From: Porphyromonadaceae bacterium H1
GTDB taxonomy: Bacteria; Bacteroidota; Bacteroidia; Bacteroidales; Paludibacteraceae
Assembly (NCBI GenBank): GCA_001653155.1
Contig: BDEJ01000047.1
Location: 25,955-89,954 of the forward strand
Direction: 5' to 3'
Length of the DNA: 64,000 nucleotides
The stretch's first letter is position 1, and every line of letters starts with the position of its first letter. Below, piece by piece: positions 10,464 through 19,764 of the stretch. The translations under genes were made by a program, and so were the position numbers. Under the pieces are notes generated by a model. It was not told where the DNA came from, made no database searches, and saw nothing but the letters and a program-made list of their open reading frames with translations.

Positions 10464-12008
10464 TCAGGCAGGATTTCTTTCCAGATTCTTTTTATGATAC
10501 AGGAAAGCGAAAAAGCAAAACAGTGTCAGTAGTCCCGAAAGGCTGTAAGCCCAAGTTTTGGATAAGCTGAAACCTTCGGGAGCAAGCAGTATGTAGCTCG
10601 ACACAACGGCCGTCATGAAAAGTGCAGGCAAAAGGGTTATTGCATAGTTTTTTCGCATCCGAAGTTGATATACGGTTATAGTCCAGAGTGTAACAGCCGC
10701 CAAGGTTTGATTAGCCCAAGCGAAATAACGCCATACCACATCGAAATTAACCAGAGTAAGGGCATATCCTATAGCAAAAAGCGGCAGGGTTATTAATAGG
10801 CGGTTGACAATAGGCTCTTGCTTGATTTTTAAAAAGTCGGCCACAATAAGCCGGGCGCTCCGAAAGGCGGTATCTCCCGATGTAATAGGTGCTGCCACCA
10901 CTCCCAACAGAGCCAATACTGCTCCCAATTTACCCAGAAGCGAAACGGATATTTCGTTCACCACCCAGGCGGCATTACCTTGGTGTGCAGTCATTGTATC
11001 GTTCAGCTCGCGCACGCCTCCGAAAAAGCTCATTCCGATGGCTGCCCAAATGAGGGCTACCACACCTTCGACAACCATCGCACCGTAAAACACCTTACGC
11101 CCCTCCTTTTCGTTCTTCATACAACGGGCCATCAAGGGAGACTGCGTAGCATGAAAACCCGAAATAGCACCACAGGCTATGGTAACAAACAACATCGGAA
11201 AAACAGGGAAATGCTCGGAATCGTGGTGAAAGTTCTGCCAGTTATCCCAAGATAACTCCGGTATCCGGTAACCTTGCCACAATAAAGCCACAATCAAGCT
11301 TAAAGCCATAAACAACAAAGCCGCACCGAAAAGCGGATAAATACGCCCGATAACTTTGTCGATCGGCAACAAGGTAGCCAATACATAATAAATAAAGATA
11401 GCCCAAAGCCAAAATTGCATTCCGAAAGCCTCGGGAGTAATGCTGCTCAGAATCTTAGCCGGCCCCATGATAAATACCGCTCCCACCAAAATCATCAATA
11501 CCACCGTAAAGAGGCGCATCACCTGTTTGGCCGTGAGGCCAAGATAAATACCAATAATTTCGGTAATACTCAAACCTTTATGCCGAATAGAGAGCATACC
11601 GGAGAAATAGTCATGTACGGCTCCGGCGAAAATCGTCCCCAGCACAATCCACAAAAAAGCAACAGGCCCCCACATAGCTCCTGCCACAGCTCCGAAAATA
11701 GGGCCCAGACCGGCAATATTCAAAAATTGAATCAGAAAAACCCGCCACCAAGGCATCGGAATGTAATCCACTCCATCTTTCATGGCAAAGGCCGGAGTCT
11801 GGCGTGCAGCATCTGTTCCGAAATCACGCTCTATAAAACGCGAATAAAACACAAAACCTAAAACAAGAGCCAGCAGGCAAATCAATAGCGTAATCATGAT
11901 AATCTTAATTTTTTCGGGGTCAAATTTAGTAATTTTACTCCATCCGGACACAGCCATGCCAAGCGCCCCGAAAGTAAGGAAGGACAAAAAAAGAGCAAGC
12001 GCACTCAA
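10464..12008 (-). CDS. CstA-family carbon starvation/pyruvate transporter
   Basis: 514 residues, almost entirely hydrophobic segments, consistent with the many-pass CstA family. Recognisable blocks: the QFLNIAGLGPIFGAVAGAMWGP region, AGAVHDYFSGMLSIRHKG, and GFHATQSPLMARC. CstA proteins import pyruvate or peptides and are induced by carbon starvation in enterobacteria; regulation here is unknown. Shorter than E. coli CstA (about 700), as in many Bacteroidota members. Transcribed divergently from rplY. Confidence 0.88.
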   Translation of the reverse strand: MSALALFLSFLTFGALGMAVSGWSKITKFDPEKIKIIMITLLICLLALVLGFVFYSRFIERDFGTDAARQTPAFAMKDGVDYIPMPWWRVFLIQFLNIAGLGPIFGAVAGAMWGPVAFLWIVLGTIFAGAVHDYFSGMLSIRHKGLSITEIIGIYLGLTAKQVMRLFTVVLMILVGAVFIMGPAKILSSITPEAFGMQFWLWAIFIYYVLATLLPIDKVIGRIYPLFGAALLFMALSLIVALLWQGYRIPELSWDNWQNFHHDSEHFPVFPMLFVTIACGAISGFHATQSPLMARCMKNEKEGRKVFYGAMVVEGVVALIWAAIGMSFFGGVRELNDTMTAHQGNAAWVVNEISVSLLGKLGAVLALLGVVAAPITSGDTAFRSARLIVADFLKIKQEPIVNRLLITLPLFAIGYALTLVNFDVVWRYFAWANQTLAAVTLWTITVYQLRMRKNYAITLLPALFMTAVVSSYILLAPEGFSLSKTWAYSLSGLLTLFCFFAFLYHKKNLERNPA

Positions 12009-12047
12009 AGACAGTCTGTAAGCTGCAAACTATGAGGAGGAAAAAAT

Positions 12048-12078
12048 TTTGTGAAACAAGAAAAAAAGATTACCTTTG
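12048..12078 (+). promoter_or_regulatory. Promoter of the rplY-pth operon
   Basis: TTTG at 12048-12051, a 19-bp spacer, and TACCTTTG at 12071-12078: a full match to the Bacteroidota consensus. A leader of about 100 nt would follow, containing a weak 7-bp inverted repeat (12114-12120 with 12144-12150). Confidence 0.8.
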
Positions 12079-12182
12079 CACCGCTTTTTTGAGAAAGAAA
12101 GTGTGATGGGAAAATAAGCGTCGAATCACTTAAAACAACACAACGCTTATATTTTGAGTAACACAAAAAATAACAAAAAGAG

Positions 12183-12761
12183 ATGAAAGTATTCGAATTA
12201 AAAGGAATCGAAAGAAAAGAATTGGGCAAAAAAGCCAGTAAAACAGAACGTTCTTCCGAACAGATACCTTGCGTATTGTACGGTGGAGGAAACAACTTGC
12301 ACTTCACCGCATCCATGAGCGATTTGCGCAAACTGATTTATTCTCCCGAAGTTTTCGTGGTAAACTTAGATATCGACGGAAAAAAAACAAAAGCCATTCT
12401 GAAAGATATGCAGTTTCATCCGGTAAGCGACAATGTACTGCACCTTGACTTTTTAGAGGTGTTTGAAAATAAGCCTGTGGTTGTAGAGCTTCCTGTTAAA
12501 CTCACCGGATTGGCCGAAGGAGTGAAAGCCGGGGGTAAACTCAGCCTCGAAATGCGTAAACTCCGAGTAAAAGGCATCTACACCCAACTCCCCGAAAATA
12601 TTACATTGGACGTTACGTCCCTCGGACTGGGTAAAACCATTCAGGTTGGAAAAATTTCCGTAGAAGGTCTGGAAATCATGAACGCAAAGAACGCTGTAGT
12701 AGCTCAAGTAAAACTCACCCGTGCAGCTCGTGGTGCAGCGGCAGCAGCGAAACAATCATAA
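12183..12761 (+). CDS. rplY: 50S ribosomal protein bL25 (CTC/TL5 form)
   Basis: Binds 5S rRNA in the large subunit. 192 residues, the long form with an N-terminal L25 domain (about 1-92) and the C-terminal TL5/CTC beta domain; the tail is Ala-rich (TRAARGAAAAAKQS). Landmarks: GKKASKTERSSEQIPCVLYG and AILKDMQFHPVSDNVLHLDF. Only 3 bp separate it from pth, the conserved bL25-Pth pair of many bacteria. Start ATG is preceded by an AAAAAGAG purine run. Confidence 0.96.
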   Translation: MKVFELKGIERKELGKKASKTERSSEQIPCVLYGGGNNLHFTASMSDLRKLIYSPEVFVVNLDIDGKKTKAILKDMQFHPVSDNVLHLDFLEVFENKPVVVELPVKLTGLAEGVKAGGKLSLEMRKLRVKGIYTQLPENITLDVTSLGLGKTIQVGKISVEGLEIMNAKNAVVAQVKLTRAARGAAAAAKQS

Positions 12762-12764
12762 CAG

Positions 12765-13328
12765 ATGAAATATCTAATTGTCGGGCTGGGCAATATCGGT
12801 TCGGAATACCACAACACCCGCCACAACATTGGATTTACGATATTGGACGCTTTTGCCGAAGCGTCCAATGTTTTTTTTGAAGAAAACAGATACGGCTCCC
12901 TCGCCACCGTAAAGCTGAAGGGAAGGAATCTGCTTTTACTCAAACCCTCAACATTTATGAATCTAAGTGGAAATGCTTTGCGCTACTGGATGCAGAAAGA
13001 GCACATCCCCATAGAAAACATACTGGTGTTGGTGGACGACCTTTCGCTGCCCTTCGGCAGTCTGCGCCTCAAACCCAAGGGATCGGATGCAGGACACAAC
13101 GGCCTTAAGAACATACAGGAAATACTCGGTCATAGCAATTATGCTCGCCTGCGTTTCGGTATCGGCAACAATTTTCCTACGGGCCGACAGATCGAGTACG
13201 TATTGGGCTCTTTCACTCCCGAAGAACAAGCAGCCCTGCCCGAACGCGTAAAACGTGCAGCCGAAATCATCAAAAGTTTCTGTCTTGCCGGCCTCAGCCA
13301 TACGATGAACGCTTATAACAACAAGTAA
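12765..13328 (+). CDS. pth: Peptidyl-tRNA hydrolase
   Basis: Releases tRNA from prematurely dropped peptidyl-tRNA. 187 residues. [18 protein letters not shown] contains the catalytic His and N-terminal signature; [19 protein letters not shown] and the GHNGLKNI block carry the catalytic Asp and substrate-binding Asn. Operon: rplY upstream by 3 bp, S4 protein downstream by 11 bp. Confidence 0.97.
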   Translation: MKYLIVGLGNIGSEYHNTRHNIGFTILDAFAEASNVFFEENRYGSLATVKLKGRNLLLLKPSTFMNLSGNALRYWMQKEHIPIENILVLVDDLSLPFGSLRLKPKGSDAGHNGLKNIQEILGHSNYARLRFGIGNNFPTGRQIEYVLGSFTPEEQAALPERVKRAAEIIKSFCLAGLSHTMNAYNNK

Positions 13329-13339
13329 GAGTCGAAGCC

Positions 13340-13771
13340 ATGAAATCGGAGGTACGAATCGACAAATGGCTTTGGGCTGTGCGTTTGTTTAAAACACGCT
13401 CACAAGCAGCCGAAGCTTGTAAAAAAGGAAAAATCCTGATAAAGAACAGCGCGGTAAAACCATCGCGTATGATAAAGATTGGGGACGTCATCTGCATCAA
13501 ACGAAATCCGGTATTATTTTCTTTCGAAGTCTTGGCTTTAAGTGAAAACCGCATGAACGCCAAACTCGTACCCAACTTCATGCGCAACGTAACAACTCCC
13601 GACCAGCTGGAACTGGCCGAATTCGGCCGGCTGGCAGCCGCCTCCGGACGCGAACGAGGGAGCGGACGACCCACCAAGAAAGAGCGTCGTGACCTCGACT
13701 CCTTCTTCGAGCCCGTATTTGTAGACGAAAATGGCGATTGGGATTTCGAAGATGAAGAGCCGGATATTTAA
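13340..13771 (+). CDS. S4-domain RNA-binding protein (Hsp15-like)
   Basis: 143 residues. An S4 domain fills the N-terminal half (VRIDKWLWAVRLFKTRSQAA...GKILIKNS), the sequence pattern of Hsp15/RlbA. Hsp15 in E. coli binds stalled 50S subunits carrying peptidyl-tRNA, which fits its position directly after pth. The C-terminus is Arg/Lys-rich, then strongly acidic (DENGDWDFEDEEPD). Confidence 0.88.
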   Translation: MKSEVRIDKWLWAVRLFKTRSQAAEACKKGKILIKNSAVKPSRMIKIGDVICIKRNPVLFSFEVLALSENRMNAKLVPNFMRNVTTPDQLELAEFGRLAAASGRERGSGRPTKKERRDLDSFFEPVFVDENGDWDFEDEEPDI

Positions 13772-13801
13772 GCAAGAAATGTCTCAGTTAAGCTTAGTTC
13801 T

Positions 13802-14356
13802 ATGTACATAGCCCAAAAATTAAAAAAAGAAAATATCGGTGAATACTTGCTCTACATGTGGCAAATAGAAGATTTGCTACGAGCCTTTCAGCTGGATATG
13901 AAGCAAGTAGAAAAACACATCATCCAACCTTATGCCTTAGCTCCCGAAAAAAGCCAGACTCTGTATGCATGGTACGAAAGTCTGATAGACATGATGCGCA
14001 GGGAAGATGTGCAGCAAAAAGGACATTTGCAGTTGAACAAAAACATCATGCTCGAGCTGAACGAGCTACACAACGAACTGCTCCGCACAGGAATAAAGCC
14101 GGACTATAACGCCAAGTTTTATCACATACTCCCGGCTATCCTTCATCTGCGTACACAACAAAACGACAGCTCAATCAGCGATATTGAGGTCTGCTTCAAC
14201 TTCCTCTACGGAATCATGACTCTAAAGATGAAAAAGCAGGCGATAAGCCCAGAAACCCAACGTGCTCAAAACGAAATATCCAAATTCGTAGTACTCCTAT
14301 CGCAAAACTACCAAGGCTTCAAATCCGGAATACTTAACTTTGACCAAGCAGAATAA
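13802..14356 (+). CDS. DUF4924 family protein
   Basis: 184 residues, predicted all helical, no signal peptide or membrane segment. The opening (MYIAQKLKKENIGEYLLYMW) and the QIEDLLRAF block match the Bacteroidota-restricted DUF4924 family, of unknown function. Last gene of the rplY-pth-S4 run, 30 bp after the S4 gene, and convergent with rsmD with only 10 bp between stops and no clear terminator. Confidence 0.8.
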   Translation: MYIAQKLKKENIGEYLLYMWQIEDLLRAFQLDMKQVEKHIIQPYALAPEKSQTLYAWYESLIDMMRREDVQQKGHLQLNKNIMLELNELHNELLRTGIKPDYNAKFYHILPAILHLRTQQNDSSISDIEVCFNFLYGIMTLKMKKQAISPETQRAQNEISKFVVLLSQNYQGFKSGILNFDQAE

Positions 14357-14366
14357 AGCTTCAAAA

Positions 14367-14900
14367 TCAGGCTTCAAAAAAACTGAAATTTACATTCCCA
14401 TAGCGACGTTGTTCGCTGCAGTTGAGATGCTTTTGAAAGTCGTATTTAGCAGGATGTTCCAAAACGAAAAGGCCTCCATCGGCAAGCAAATTTTTCGAAA
14501 AAATCCAATCGGGCAGCTCCGGTAAAGCAGGTAAATCGTAAGGCGGATCGGCAAAAATGACATCAAAACGCCTGCGGCAGGAAGCCAAAAATTTGAAAAC
14601 ATCCGTCTTTATCACCGACAGGTTCTGAATATTCAAATCAACACAGAGTTTCCGAATGAATGCAGCCTGACGCTCCTGCTGTTCCACAGAGACCACACTG
14701 CGGCAGCCACGTGAAACAAACTCAACTCCAATACTTCCCGTACCGGCAAATAAGTCCAAGACATCGATTCCTTCGAAATCGATGCGGTTATTGAACAGGT
14801 TAAACAAACCCTCCTTTGCAAAGTCAGTCGTAGGACGAGCGCTGATATGGCTCGGAGCGGAAATCCTGCGTCCTTTAAATTTTCCGCTGATAATTCGCAT
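14367..14900 (-). CDS. rsmD: 16S rRNA (guanine(966)-N(2))-methyltransferase
   Basis: Methylates G966 of 16S rRNA. With the start at 14900 the protein is 177 residues and begins MRIISGKFKGRRISAP, the standard RsmD start; a 32-codon upstream extension overlaps DUF3822 and was rejected. The SAM motif VLDLFAGTGSIGVEFVSRG and catalytic DPPY are present. It starts 12 bp after DUF3822, a pairing seen widely in Bacteroidota. Confidence 0.94.
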   Translation of the reverse strand: MRIISGKFKGRRISAPSHISARPTTDFAKEGLFNLFNNRIDFEGIDVLDLFAGTGSIGVEFVSRGCRSVVSVEQQERQAAFIRKLCVDLNIQNLSVIKTDVFKFLASCRRRFDVIFADPPYDLPALPELPDWIFSKNLLADGGLFVLEHPAKYDFQKHLNCSEQRRYGNVNFSFFEA

Positions 14901-14911
14901 GCTATATAATT

Positions 14912-15610
14912 TTATCTTCGATGTACGTTCACGAAACGAGCAGCCAGGGTAAGTACTTCCTGGTGCTTTTCGGCATGATGAAAATGCACGGAACACTTCT
15001 CAATATCCATATTCAGTTGCTCGAAAATGTTCAGAATGTGGTAGACACAATCTTCGGAACTACGGAATTCGTAAGTATTCATTATCTCGACCTGCCCTCT
15101 GTTCTGAACAAATACATCTATGCGCTCTTTTCGAAAAACCAGGTGCATTTCCTGTGATTTGGAACGTTCAAGCGATTCGGAAAGGAATACGGCAATATGA
15201 TGTTCGATATGATCCGCAGCAAAACGTTGCAAGGCTTTTTTTAAGGCAAGCGGCCACTCAAAAATCAAAACAACCCCCCAGTCCTTCAAGGAGTTATAGG
15301 AAACAGTAGCATTTTTTTCGAGTCCTGCATGAAAACCAAGTAAATCGACAGCTTCATGCGGAGAAAACACAACATCAGGTATAAGCGAGTAATTATCAGA
15401 CTCATACACCCAACGCATATGCTTGTAAGAAGCCTGCATTTCAGGTTCTACGGCCAGGCAGCGGACTATTTCATTCTCCGAAAGATCGGCTAAACGGAGT
15501 TCAATGCTTCTTGAAGCAAGTATCCGGTTTGTATCGTGCTCAAAGGTTGAAAAACAGCACTCGTTTTTCCGAATCCAAACCGTCAGATCTTGTTTAATCA
15601 CCGGGATCAT
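14912..15610 (-). CDS. DUF3822 family protein
   Basis: 232 residues, soluble. The pattern (LSENEIVRCLAVEPEMQASYKHMRW... YSLIPDVVFSP... HHIAVFLSESLERSKSQEM) is that of DUF3822, Bacteroidota proteins with an actin-like/ASKHA-type fold and no known activity. Immediately upstream of rsmD on the same strand and 11 bp after the M6 protease stop. Confidence 0.8.
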   Translation of the reverse strand: MIPVIKQDLTVWIRKNECCFSTFEHDTNRILASRSIELRLADLSENEIVRCLAVEPEMQASYKHMRWVYESDNYSLIPDVVFSPHEAVDLLGFHAGLEKNATVSYNSLKDWGVVLIFEWPLALKKALQRFAADHIEHHIAVFLSESLERSKSQEMHLVFRKERIDVFVQNRGQVEIMNTYEFRSSEDCVYHILNIFEQLNMDIEKCSVHFHHAEKHQEVLTLAARFVNVHRR

Positions 15611-15621
15611 CTATTCTCAAG

Positions 15622-17700
15622 TTAATAAAAAGCAAGTTTCGTTCTTCTATCCCCCGATTTCAAAATATAAATCCGATTTCGAGGCAGGTCGTCTATCCTT
15701 ATCACATTATTTTTCGTGTGTATCTCGCGGATAAGTTGTCCGTTGAGATCATAAATATACAACGGAATATTGGTAAAGGGAATATAGCAGGTAACGCTTC
15801 CGTCCGTATTGCGAATCGACCAAAGCTTTTTGTCTACAAGAGGCGGTAAATCGGGAAGCTTTACTTTGATTTCGTTGGAGTATTCCGAAACAGTCTCGGT
15901 ATCTTGAGACTTGTCGCGCCAAAAAGCCTTTACCTTATAGGCATAGAGCTGTTTTTCAGACAAATCAGAAACAAAAAACAGCGTATCCCGGAGCGGTAAA
16001 TCCTTCAAGACAAAAACGGTATCGGAGCTTGCCGGTATTCGATAGACCGAAAGATAAAAACCCGAAACATCGGAACTTGAAGTCCAAGAAGCTGTAAAGC
16101 TATAGGCTGTTACGTCACGGGCAGGCAGGGCTTCCGGCCTTTTTTGGGGTTTAAAAGAGAAATAAATCTTTCCTGCACGTTCTTCGATGTCTCCCAGTGT
16201 TTTTTGGATGGGAGTGCCATCTCGAAGCTTCAAAGAGCAGCTTGTAATCCCTCTCATACCGGGGAAAGGATCTCCGGACAGGTTTCTATTCGAAGCTTTT
16301 CCGTCCGCCTCCAAAAGATCGACTCCCATACTCAAAGGATTGTTATTTACGGTGTTATCACTCCAATCCTTTTCGTTATAATGTATCCGGGTCAACAGCA
16401 TACCGTGTCCGGGTAGGAAGCGATCCCAGGCTCTAGCCTGTCTGTTCTCAAGGAGGAAAAATTGCTCAGGCTTAGGATCCCGACCATCCATATTATGCTT
16501 TCCGGAGCGGCTTATGAGGTAAGTCGTATTAGTAGTTGTGAGGGTATCGAGTACGAAAGTCGCAGCATTATCTATCGTTAGAGGAGCAATCCAATTCAAA
16601 TAAAAGCGCTCATAGGCCGAATACGAAGGAGGAGTATGGGTATTATTCAACGAGTAGCCCAAATCCATCACGCTCCAGTATGAAAGCGTATGATGGATTG
16701 TGTTGATGTCTGTTGAATAAAAATCGGGCAAACCCAAGACATGTCCGAATTCGTGAACGAAGGTACCGATTCCGCAAAGCGTCCATTCCGCTGTTTCATT
16801 CTTCATCATCAATTCGGAGCTACAGGCATAATCGTAAACACTAAGTCCGGCATAATGCGACTCCGAAGACAGTTCCGATTTGTGAGGCCAAATTGCATCT
16901 GAAGCGCCACCATCCGCCTCATTCTCACCGGCATAAATAACAAACACATTATCAACAAAAGCATCGCCGTTACCATCGTAGTTCGAGAAGTTAACTCCAT
17001 TCGAAAAAGCCAGATTGCAGGCATCTACGACCATTTGCTCCGGATTTGCATCGGCACCATCAACATTTTTTCCGTAAAAAGCCCTGTTCTTTGGAAGGGT
17101 ATAAGGCCCAAAGACATCGAATTCCGGCAGAAAAGCACCCATAGAAGCATCCCGAAAGTAATCACGTACCGAGCCGGTCGCTCCATTTGCGGCATAAGCC
17201 TTCTCGTTCAACATACGCTCAAAAACCTGTTTGGGAGCGGCTGTAGTAAAAAATTTATCGGAAAAATTAACCAGAATAACCAAGGATCGGATCGCTCCCC
17301 GCGAGGGATGAGCTTTGAAGTTTTTTCGCTGCTTCCCTGAAACGGATTTAGGGAACAGACCTTGCTTCCGCCGCAGCATTCCGAGCGACTTTGTCGTAAC
17401 GGCATGCTTTAAATCCTCTTTGGAGAATTCTCGAGCCCGAGAAAGCCTCAAGTCGGAAGCAATCAAATTTCCGTCCTGATCCATTTGAGCGTAGGTCCAG
17501 TACCCTTCCGCATCGTTTTCCAGAACATGACCATCAAGTGTCTGAACATAATGGAAACGCTCGTCTCCCTGCATCCGAATCCAAACCACCGATCCGTCCG
17601 GCTGAATACTCCGCATCGGCGTCGGTCTGGCCGGAACGGCACAAAGCCTTGTGGACCACAACAGCAGCAAAGCAAAAAGCAAGATAGAGCTTCGAAACAT
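15622..17700 (-). CDS. Secreted M6-family metalloprotease with FN3 and T9SS-like C-terminal domain
   Basis: 692 residues. A signal peptide (about 1-21, ending STRLCAVP) is followed by an M6 (immune inhibitor A-like) catalytic domain with the zinc motif HEFGHVLGLPD: ligands H316 and H320, catalytic E317, third ligand D326. A fibronectin type III domain follows (about 525-615). The end, YIYDLNGQLIREI...I.IDDLPRNRIYILKSG, looks like a type IX secretion C-terminal signal of the A type. Inference: exported through the Sec and T9SS routes and anchored or released at the surface. M6 members cleave host or food proteins; the substrate is unknown. Confidence 0.87.
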   Translation of the reverse strand: MFRSSILLFALLLLWSTRLCAVPARPTPMRSIQPDGSVVWIRMQGDERFHYVQTLDGHVLENDAEGYWTYAQMDQDGNLIASDLRLSRAREFSKEDLKHAVTTKSLGMLRRKQGLFPKSVSGKQRKNFKAHPSRGAIRSLVILVNFSDKFFTTAAPKQVFERMLNEKAYAANGATGSVRDYFRDASMGAFLPEFDVFGPYTLPKNRAFYGKNVDGADANPEQMVVDACNLAFSNGVNFSNYDGNGDAFVDNVFVIYAGENEADGGASDAIWPHKSELSSESHYAGLSVYDYACSSELMMKNETAEWTLCGIGTFVHEFGHVLGLPDFYSTDINTIHHTLSYWSVMDLGYSLNNTHTPPSYSAYERFYLNWIAPLTIDNAATFVLDTLTTTNTTYLISRSGKHNMDGRDPKPEQFFLLENRQARAWDRFLPGHGMLLTRIHYNEKDWSDNTVNNNPLSMGVDLLEADGKASNRNLSGDPFPGMRGITSCSLKLRDGTPIQKTLGDIEERAGKIYFSFKPQKRPEALPARDVTAYSFTASWTSSSDVSGFYLSVYRIPASSDTVFVLKDLPLRDTLFFVSDLSEKQLYAYKVKAFWRDKSQDTETVSEYSNEIKVKLPDLPPLVDKKLWSIRNTDGSVTCYIPFTNIPLYIYDLNGQLIREIHTKNNVIRIDDLPRNRIYILKSGDRRTKLAFY

Positions 17701-17763
17701 GCGTTCTATGTCTTAAATAAATAAAATTTTGATAAAAGTGCCCCCAAGGGCTTCGTCAAAAAC

Positions 17764-18714
17764 TTACAGCCATTTCTTCCGTTTGAAGTAGAAAATAACG
17801 AATCCGGAAGATGCCAGCATCAAAACCAGAGCCAAGAGGTAACCGTATTTAAAATTCAATTCCGGCATGACACTAAAATTCATACCGTAAATGGAAGCAA
17901 TCAAAGTAGGTGGCATGAAAATAACCGAAACCACGGTAAATATCTTGATGATACGGTTCTGTTGTATGTTTACCATACCCAAGAAGGTATCCTGCAAATA
18001 GTCCAAACGATCGAAGCCAAAACGGGTGTATTCGAAAAGAGAGTTAACATCCTTAATAACCATGGTAAGTCTGGAAACCAAATCTTTAGGAAAGAAGTCG
18101 CTCTTGAGCATGTTGGAAACAACCCGCTGCTTATCGATGATATTCTGGCGAATGATGGTTATCTTTTCTTGCAGATCCTTGATTTCGAGAAGAATATCCT
18201 CATCCATTTTGTCATCGTTGGTATTCATCGATTTACTCAAAGTAGTAATCTGGTCGGTTACGTCTTCAATCATATCCGCATCGTATTCGACTCGGGTTTC
18301 GAGGAGGGTAAGCAGTACGTGGAGCCCGGACGGAAAGTTCCGGGTGTTGGCATAAATCTTACGAACGGTTTCGTTAAAGGATTTCAGTTCGACATTGCGC
18401 ACGGAAACCAGAATACCGTTCTTAAGGATAAAAGACACCGGTTCAAGCTGATAGTCGAGCGTCAAGAAATTGGAGTTGGCCACAATGCTATCGTCGGTCT
18501 GTATGTAGCGCGAGCTCATTTCAATTTCCTCAATTTCTTCGTCTTCCTGTATGTATATCTTGAGGAATTGTTCCAGTTCGTTTTCGATAGCCTCCGAGGC
18601 ATCGTTCAGGTCGATCCAGATGAGATCGGTAAGTGATACTTTCTTGAGGATATCAATGGTTTTGGAGATTTTCAACCTCCCGTCTTCGTGGTAAAACAAT
18701 CTTACTTCCGACAT
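17764..18714 (-). CDS. corA: CorA-family magnesium/cobalt transporter
   Basis: 316 residues from the start at 18714, which is preceded by a strong AAGGAG-like run. A long cytoplasmic domain ends in coiled-coil helices (about 130-250), followed by two C-terminal membrane segments with the selectivity motif YGMN between them and a basic tail (KRKKW). Forms a homopentameric Mg2+ channel. It lies 70 bp after rsmA on the same strand. An 11-codon upstream extension was rejected. Confidence 0.94.
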   Translation of the reverse strand: MSEVRLFYHEDGRLKISKTIDILKKVSLTDLIWIDLNDASEAIENELEQFLKIYIQEDEEIEEIEMSSRYIQTDDSIVANSNFLTLDYQLEPVSFILKNGILVSVRNVELKSFNETVRKIYANTRNFPSGLHVLLTLLETRVEYDADMIEDVTDQITTLSKSMNTNDDKMDEDILLEIKDLQEKITIIRQNIIDKQRVVSNMLKSDFFPKDLVSRLTMVIKDVNSLFEYTRFGFDRLDYLQDTFLGMVNIQQNRIIKIFTVVSVIFMPPTLIASIYGMNFSVMPELNFKYGYLLALVLMLASSGFVIFYFKRKKWL

Positions 18715-18784
18715 ATTTTCTTCTCCTTTCCTGTTTTTAAGGGGCATTCAGGAGAAAACAAACAGTATTCCCGGATGCCTCCGA

Positions 18785-19564
18785 TTAATGATTTAGTTGT
18801 TCCGCTACGCGCTTGGTTAAATCTACGAATGCCGGCACATCCAATTGTTCGGGGCGCTTATCAAAAAGCGAATCGGCATACATGGAGTTTTCTTTCGGTA
18901 CCAAGGTTTTGAGCGAATTGCGCAAGGTCTTGCGCCGCTGGTTGAAGGCTGTTTTCACCACTGTTTTAAACAGTTTTTCATCGCATCCGATATCGTGAAC
19001 ATCATTGCGTGTCAGGCGAACAACAGCCGATTTGACCTTAGGCGGAGGGTCAAAAACATCTTCGTGAACAGTAAAAAGATAGTCCACCGTATAAAAAGCC
19101 TGCAGCAAGACACTTAAAATACCGTAGGTACGGCTTCCTGCAGGAGCAGCGATGCGTTCGGCAAGCTCTTTTTGCAGCATCCCGACCAAACAGGGGACGG
19201 AATCTCTGTATTCCAGCAATTTAAAAAATATTTGACTGGAAATATTATAAGGAAAATTACCAATTATATAAAAAGTATCGGGGAAAAGGGACTTTAAATC
19301 CAAGCCTAAAAAATCGGCATGAAGAAGTTTTAGTTGAGGATAGTTTTTTCTGAGATAATGAACGGATTCGACATCAAGTTCAACAGCCGTAAGTTCTGCA
19401 AGAGGATTTTGAAGCAGAAATTGCGTCAACACACCCGTTCCGGGCCCCACTTCGAGTACGGAGGAAGGTCTGTCGAGTGGCAGGCATCCGGCAATCCGGC
19501 TGGCTATTTCCATATCTTTGAGGAAATGCTGCCCCAAGTGCTTTTTGGCTTTTACTGATGTCAT
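18785..19564 (-). CDS. rsmA: 16S rRNA dimethyladenosine transferase
   Basis: Dimethylates A1518 and A1519 of 16S rRNA (KsgA). 259 residues from the start at 19564 (MTSVKAKKHLGQHFLKD). SAM motif VLEVGPGTGVLTQFLL and catalytic NFPYNISSQI are present. A longer start at 19591 is less likely. A full consensus promoter lies 120 bp upstream (19686-19717). Confidence 0.96.
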   Translation of the reverse strand: MTSVKAKKHLGQHFLKDMEIASRIAGCLPLDRPSSVLEVGPGTGVLTQFLLQNPLAELTAVELDVESVHYLRKNYPQLKLLHADFLGLDLKSLFPDTFYIIGNFPYNISSQIFFKLLEYRDSVPCLVGMLQKELAERIAAPAGSRTYGILSVLLQAFYTVDYLFTVHEDVFDPPPKVKSAVVRLTRNDVHDIGCDEKLFKTVVKTAFNQRRKTLRNSLKTLVPKENSMYADSLFDKRPEQLDVPAFVDLTKRVAEQLNH

Positions 19565-19640
19565 GCTGGTGGTCGTCGGGCATAAAAGCAAATAATTCAG
19601 ATATTTTCCTTTCCGATTCGATAAAATAAAATATAGGTCG

Positions 19641-19648
19641 TATCTTTG
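19641..19648 (+). promoter_or_regulatory. Candidate gtrA promoter (-7 box)
   Basis: TATCTTTG on the plus strand is a perfect -7 box but lacks a clear -33 box. It lies downstream of the opposing rsmA promoter, so the two transcripts would overlap at their 5' ends. Confidence 0.45.
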
Positions 19649-19685
19649 CGAATTGAAAGTGGCCTCCTCCCTTTGCGAAGGAGCA

Positions 19686-19717
19686 CAAAAGTATATAAAT
19701 TTGTTCGAATGTACAAA
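19686..19717 (-). promoter_or_regulatory. Promoter of rsmA-corA
   Basis: Minus strand: TTTG (19714-19717), a 20-bp spacer, and TACTTTTG (19686-19693). Full match to the Bacteroidota consensus. Confidence 0.7.
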
Positions 19718-19764
19718 ATAAACTGCAAAAACAATCGGAGGCGAAACCGAGCTTAAGGAAACTC

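Noticed and set aside
17701..17763. Terminator after corA
   Set aside because: Only a four- to five-bp GCCC/GGGC stem without a clean T tract is visible; too weak to annotate.
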